Made by a program: the position numbers and the translations under genes
Shown: piece after piece, positions 7,287-9,646 of the stretch
Layout of the letters: each line of letters begins with the position of its first letter
Position numbering within the stretch: the stretch's first letter is position 1
The notes under the pieces: model-generated
What the model saw: the letters and a program-made list of their open reading frames with translations, nothing else
The model's database searches: none
What the model was told of the DNA's origin: nothing
Source of the DNA: Betaproteobacteria bacterium
GTDB lineage: Bacteria > Pseudomonadota > Gammaproteobacteria > Burkholderiales > Burkholderiaceae
Direction of reading: 5' to 3'
Assembly (NCBI GenBank): GCA_013205155.1
Contig: JABMMT010000241.1
Span: 1-9,646, forward strand
Length of the DNA stretch: 9,646 nt

Positions 7287-7838
7287 TTATTTACCGATGA
7301 CTAAATTGCTGCGTTGGGTAAAGCTCAACACTTCTCGGTCAGCTCCAATCATGAGTAATTGATCACCATTACGCACGATACTGCGATAGTCATTGAGCTC
7401 GTATAGAAAATCGTTTTCTAACTCCATGCGAGCAGACGGACAACTCATTTTTGAGCTGGTAATTTGCTTGAAGGTAAAACCTTTTGCATCTTCATCTAAA
7501 GCAGCAGTAAAGCGATTGCAGCCAGTTGAGCCACTGACCCTTTCACCTTTTGCATCAAAAATCATTTGAATGGGATTACTGCTCTCCCCCTGGGGAATCT
7601 GGCGGGTCCGAACTTCGCCATTCGTATTTGGGGGTAAGTTCCAGCGGGTTAATTCCCATTTGGTATTGCGAAGTTCGCTACTGGGAGGACTGGTCTTTGC
7701 ACCGCAAGGGGGAATGACGTTTGCGCAAGCTGTCAAAAGCGATAGGCTAAGGCAGCAAACCGTCATGAATAGGCTATTTAAGCTACTTTTGGAGGGGCTA
7801 AAAAGCGCTATTTTGACAGTCATTTTTTTATAAAGCAT
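7287..7838 (-). CDS. META (HslJ-like) domain lipoprotein
   Basis: A 183-aa protein. The N-terminus has basic residues, a hydrophobic stretch (27-35) and lipobox LLTAC with Cys38, so it is likely a lipoprotein. The mature part holds one META domain (about 55-175): LRNTKWELTRW at 56-66, IQMIFDAKGERVSGSTGCNRF at 90-110 with the hallmark GCNRF, the SSKMSCP element at 128-134, and a closing LLMIGADREVLSFT at 161-174. META domains occur in HslJ, linked to heat induction and novobiocin resistance in E. coli, and in many secreted proteins of unknown function. I would not transfer a function. The start is uncertain: ATG at 7838 gives a long n-region, codon 6 (7823) is an alternative, and neither has a clear ribosome site. 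Codon 25 would leave no basic residue ahead of the hydrophobic core. Confidence 0.82.
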   Translation of the reverse strand: MLYKKMTVKIALFSPSKSSLNSLFMTVCCLSLSLLTACANVIPPCGAKTSPPSSELRNTKWELTRWNLPPNTNGEVRTRQIPQGESSNPIQMIFDAKGERVSGSTGCNRFTAALDEDAKGFTFKQITSSKMSCPSARMELENDFLYELNDYRSIVRNGDQLLMIGADREVLSFTQRSNLVIGK

Positions 7839-7902
7839 TGATTTATATCAGTTTTTTACTTATGTTGGTTATCTATTCTACTGGCTTAAAGACTTAAATA
7901 GG

Positions 7903-7931
7903 TGGAAGAAGTAGGGGTTTTCGTCTAGAAT
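7903..7931 (+). promoter_or_regulatory. Candidate sigma70 promoter of the rpsP operon
   Basis: TAGAAT at 7926-7931 matches the -10 consensus at 5 of 6 positions. A poor -35, TGGAAG at 7903-7908 (3 of 6), sits 17 bp upstream. Transcription would begin near 7938 and produce a leader of about 110 nt that contains the terminator-like hairpin. Other weak A/T-rich boxes lie further upstream, so the assignment is tentative. Confidence 0.3.
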
Positions 7932-7960
7932 ATGAGGTTTTCCGCTCTACCTTGTATTTG

Positions 7961-7987
7961 CTTGGGGAGCTGGAGCCCAAGTTTTTT
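7961..7987 (+). terminator. Rho-independent terminator-like hairpin in the rpsP leader
   Basis: CTTGGG (7961-7966) pairs perfectly with CCCAAG (7976-7981) around a 9-nt loop, and six T residues follow directly (7982-7987). The T-tract exists only for rightward transcription, since on the other strand the stem is followed by CAAATA. The gene upstream runs leftward, so this does not end a known rightward gene. It is either an attenuator of rpsP or the end of a short RNA made from this gap. Confidence 0.6.
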
Positions 7988-8002
7988 GTAGAAATTTCAT
8001 TG

Positions 8003-8016
8003 GGTTGTAATCAACC
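8003..8016 (+). promoter_or_regulatory. Small leader hairpin upstream of the rpsP ribosome site
   Basis: GGTTG (8003-8007), loop TAAT, CAACC (8012-8016), followed by a T-rich run. TTGGG at 8000-8004, at its 5' edge, is complementary to CCCAA (7976-7980) in the 3' arm of the preceding terminator hairpin. The two structures could therefore be mutually exclusive. The stem is short and its function is unproven. Confidence 0.3.
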
Positions 8017-8046
8017 TGTTTTCATTTTAGATTTTAAGGAATAAGT

Positions 8047-8292
8047 ATGGTCGTCATTCGACTGGCACGCGGCGGCTCTAAGAAGCGCCCTTTTTACAGC
8101 ATTGTTGCTACTGATAAGCGCAACCGTCGCGACTCGAATTTTATCGAGCGTATTGGTTACTTTAATCCAAAAGCAGCTGAAACTGAGCAAGCAATGCGCA
8201 TTGCTCAAGATCGTTTGACTTACTGGACTGGTGTTGGTGCGCAAGTATCTCCAACTGTTGTTCGTTTGATCAAAAATAATCCTGCTGCTTAA
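8047..8292 (+). CDS. rpsP: 30S ribosomal protein S16
   Basis: An 81-aa protein of normal S16 length. It opens with the family signature MVVIRLARGGSKKRPFYSIV, followed by RNRRDSNFIERIGYFNP (25-41) and the C-terminal DRLTYWTGVGAQVSPTV segment (55-71). S16 binds 16S rRNA in the 5' domain and helps assemble the 30S subunit. AAGGA at 8036-8040 with 6-nt spacing supports the ATG at 8047. It is the first gene of the conserved rpsP-rimM-trmD(-rplS) operon. It is preceded by a leader with a terminator-like hairpin and followed by a strong stem-loop before rimM. Both would suit control of ribosomal protein output relative to the two enzymes. Confidence 0.98.
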   Translation: MVVIRLARGGSKKRPFYSIVATDKRNRRDSNFIERIGYFNPKAAETEQAMRIAQDRLTYWTGVGAQVSPTVVRLIKNNPAA

Positions 8293-8302
8293 ATATTATC
8301 TA

Positions 8303-8337
8303 GCTAAAAACTTCATCATTGCGATGGAGTTTTTAGC
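8303..8337 (+). terminator. 15-bp stem-loop between rpsP and rimM (attenuator or RNA-stability element)
   Basis: Bases 8303-8317 pair with 8323-8337 over 15 consecutive positions with a single G-U wobble (8313/8327), around the loop ATTGC (8318-8322). The 3' arm contains TTTTT (8330-8334), paired with AAAAA in the 5' arm. Its inner 8-bp part followed by TTTTTAG can also act as an intrinsic terminator. It begins 11 nt after the rpsP stop. Because rimM and trmD follow on the same strand, partial termination or protection of the rpsP mRNA end is more likely than full termination. Confidence 0.6.
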
Positions 8338-8385
8338 GGTATGATTTTTGGCGGTTTTGTTTCGGGAAAATAGGGTGTCTTTCAA

Positions 8386-8952
8386 ATGAGCGCGCCTTCC
8401 TTAAATGATTTGATTGAGCTTGGCGCTATTTCTGAGGCCCAAGGTTTGCAGGGACAAGTGAAGGTTAGACCTCACTCATCCGATCCTGTGACACTTCTAT
8501 CTTCTAAAGCAGTTTGGTTGTCCTTGATCCCACGAAGGGATACTGGCGTTTCTGCATCTGTAGAACAAGCCTCCTTGACACAATACAAAGTGAAGAGTGC
8601 CAAGATGCATAGCGGCAATGTGGTGATGGCGCTAGAAGGAATAGCAGATCGCGATCAGGCGCTTGCCCTAAAGGGCGCTCGCATCTTAGTGGCTCGTGAC
8701 GCCTTTCCAAAAGCAGAAAGTGATTCTTATTACTGGGTTGATTTGATTGGTTGCCAAGTTACCAATCTACAAGATGAAGTATTGGGTGAAGTGATTGATA
8801 TTACTGAAAATGGTGCGCATGGCATCATCGCAATCGGTGATCCTGCGACTAAAAAAATCTTGCAACTAGTACCATTTGTGAAAGAGGTCGTTCACAATGT
8901 TGACTTGAGCAAGAAAATGATTACGCTCGATTGGCAGTCTGACTGGCAATAG
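8386..8952 (+). CDS. rimM: Ribosome maturation factor RimM (16S rRNA processing protein)
   Basis: A 188-aa protein, in the usual 170-200 range. The N-terminal RimM domain (about 10-105) shows ELGAISEAQGLQGQVKVRPH at 11-30 and the GIADRDQALALKGARILVAR segment at 85-104. The C-terminal PRC-barrel (about 114-185) starts YYWVDLIGCQV and includes LGEVIDITENGAHGI and LVPFVKEVVHNVDLSKKMITLDW. RimM binds S19 and helps mature the 30S head. A modest insertion around 50-66 (RRDTGVSASV...) looks like lineage variation. AGGG at 8372-8375 with 10-nt spacing supports the start. A 93-bp gap with a strong stem-loop separates it from rpsP, and trmD follows after 20 bp. Confidence 0.96.
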   Translation: MSAPSLNDLIELGAISEAQGLQGQVKVRPHSSDPVTLLSSKAVWLSLIPRRDTGVSASVEQASLTQYKVKSAKMHSGNVVMALEGIADRDQALALKGARILVARDAFPKAESDSYYWVDLIGCQVTNLQDEVLGEVIDITENGAHGIIAIGDPATKKILQLVPFVKEVVHNVDLSKKMITLDWQSDWQ

Positions 8953-8972
8953 CCCTCTTTGGAAATTGAGAT

Positions 8973-9646
8973 ATGCGCTTTGATGTAGTCACCCTTTTCC
9001 CAGAAATGTTCTCAGCGTTAACGCAATGGGGAGTGACTGGTCGAGCTTGCGAGCAATCACTTGCTAGTGTCCATCTTTGGAATCCACGAGATTTTTGTTC
9101 TGATGTCCGTAAGACGGTAGATGATCGTGCCTATGGCGGTGGCCCAGGCATGGTGATGATGGTTAAACCCCTGGAAGATACCCTTGCACAAGTTAAGGCC
9201 GTCCATCATGCTGCAGGACTCAAGAGTGGCCCCATTTGTCTTTTGGCTCCGCAGGGCGAGCGTTTTTCTCAGAAAATCGCTGGAAATATTCTCAATGAAA
9301 ACAATATCAGTTTTATATGTGGTCGTTATGAGGCTATAGACCAACGTTTTATCGATCGCAATGTAGATTTACAGCTTTCGATAGGTGATTTTGTGGTGTC
9401 TGGCGGTGAAATACCTGCTATGGCCATCATGGATGCAGTGATTAGGTTGATACCAGGAGCCCTAGGGGACGATGAATCTGCTGTCCAAGATAGCTTTATG
9501 AACGGTCTTTTGGACTATCCGCACTATACGAGACCCGAAATATATGAAAATTTATCTGTTCCGGACGTGCTTTTAGGAGGACATCACGCTAAAATAGCAA
9601 ATTGGCGTCGGCAGAAGTCTTTAGAGCTGACGTTCAGGTTTAGGCC
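8973..9646 (+). CDS. trmD: tRNA (guanine-N1)-methyltransferase TrmD (3' end cut by window edge)
   Basis: From ATG at 8973, 224 complete codons run to the edge without a stop; the family is usually about 250 aa, so only the tail is missing. The start MRFDVVTLFPEMF is typical. DDRAYGGGPGMVMMVKPL (50-67) and the trefoil-knot SAM site, APQGERFSQ (92-100), GRYEAIDQR (117-125) and IGDFVVSGGE (137-146), are intact. Glu120, Arg158 and Asp173 (in QDSF) match functional positions described for E. coli TrmD. The C-terminal linker DYPHYTRPEIYENLSVPDVL (181-200) and the GGHHAKIANWRRQKSLELT (202-220) helix follow. The enzyme methylates G37 of tRNAs that have G36, using S-adenosylmethionine, and prevents +1 frameshifting. 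It lies 20 bp after rimM in the same operon; rplS is expected next. Confidence 0.97.
   Translation, partial: MRFDVVTLFPEMFSALTQWGVTGRACEQSLASVHLWNPRDFCSDVRKTVDDRAYGGGPGMVMMVKPLEDTLAQVKAVHHAAGLKSGPICLLAPQGERFSQKIAGNILNENNISFICGRYEAIDQRFIDRNVDLQLSIGDFVVSGGEIPAMAIMDAVIRLIPGALGDDESAVQDSFMNGLLDYPHYTRPEIYENLSVPDVLLGGHHAKIANWRRQKSLELTFRFR

Larger units (their letters stand above)
7839..8046 (+). other. Non-coding region between the META lipoprotein and rpsP (leader of the rpsP operon)
   Basis: This 208-bp gap lies between divergent genes and should hold the promoters for both. Rightward elements seen: a candidate -10 at 7926-7931, a terminator-like hairpin at 7961-7987, a second weak hairpin at 8003-8016 and the rpsP ribosome site at 8036-8040. 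A 19-codon ORF starting ATG at 7932 and ending TAG at 7989-7991 spans the terminator hairpin. Its only upstream ribosome-site-like motif, AGGGG (7913-7917), is 14 nt away, so translation is doubtful. Confidence 0.6.

Noticed and set aside
8011..8244. 77-codon leftward open frame over rpsP
   Set aside because: It is antisense to the unmistakable S16 gene and encodes nothing recognisable.
9057..9344. 95-codon leftward open frame
   Set aside because: It is antisense to trmD, whose translation matches the family throughout.
1..9646. Search by eye for CRISPR arrays, insertion sequences, tRNAs, phage or defence genes
   Set aside because: No spaced direct repeats, transposase motifs, cloverleaf sequences or defence-type domains were found; gene order and codon use look native throughout.

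Overview
The window reads as ordinary chromosome of a betaproteobacterium in the Burkholderiaceae. Polynucleobacter is my best guess, from the AT-leaning codon use combined with Burkholderiales-type protein sequences. This is recognition by eye; no search was run. All genes look intact except the two cut by the window edges. I see no transposases, phage genes, CRISPR array, tRNA or rRNA.

Layout. At the left edge, a lytic transglycosylase lipoprotein gene (mltB type, 3' end missing) runs leftward. Only 50 bp separate it from a rightward block: a class II-type histone-deacetylase-family amidohydrolase, an AMP-forming acyl-CoA synthetase, then after a 133 bp gap etfB, etfA and a large acyl-CoA dehydrogenase with a C-terminal extension. 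This block forms a fatty or organic acid activation and oxidation module. The synthetase would make the acyl-CoA and the dehydrogenase would oxidise it. EtfAB would carry the electrons toward the quinone pool. The deacetylase may adjust the acylation state of the synthetase (inference).

Next come two leftward genes that converge on the dehydrogenase gene: a four-helix membrane protein with a TM2-like N-terminus, and upstream of it a META/HslJ-domain lipoprotein. To the right is the conserved ribosome/tRNA-maturation operon rpsP-rimM-trmD; trmD is cut by the right edge and the usual last gene, rplS, lies outside.

The most interesting non-coding signals are in the rpsP operon. A Rho-independent-terminator-like hairpin with a T6 tract lies in the rpsP leader, where no rightward gene precedes it. 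A 15-bp near-perfect stem-loop lies between rpsP and rimM. These look like an attenuator and a differential-expression element. The acyl-CoA synthetase-etfB gap carries a perfect 7-bp inverted repeat and a small ORF. I found no new multi-gene system; the region is core-genome in character.
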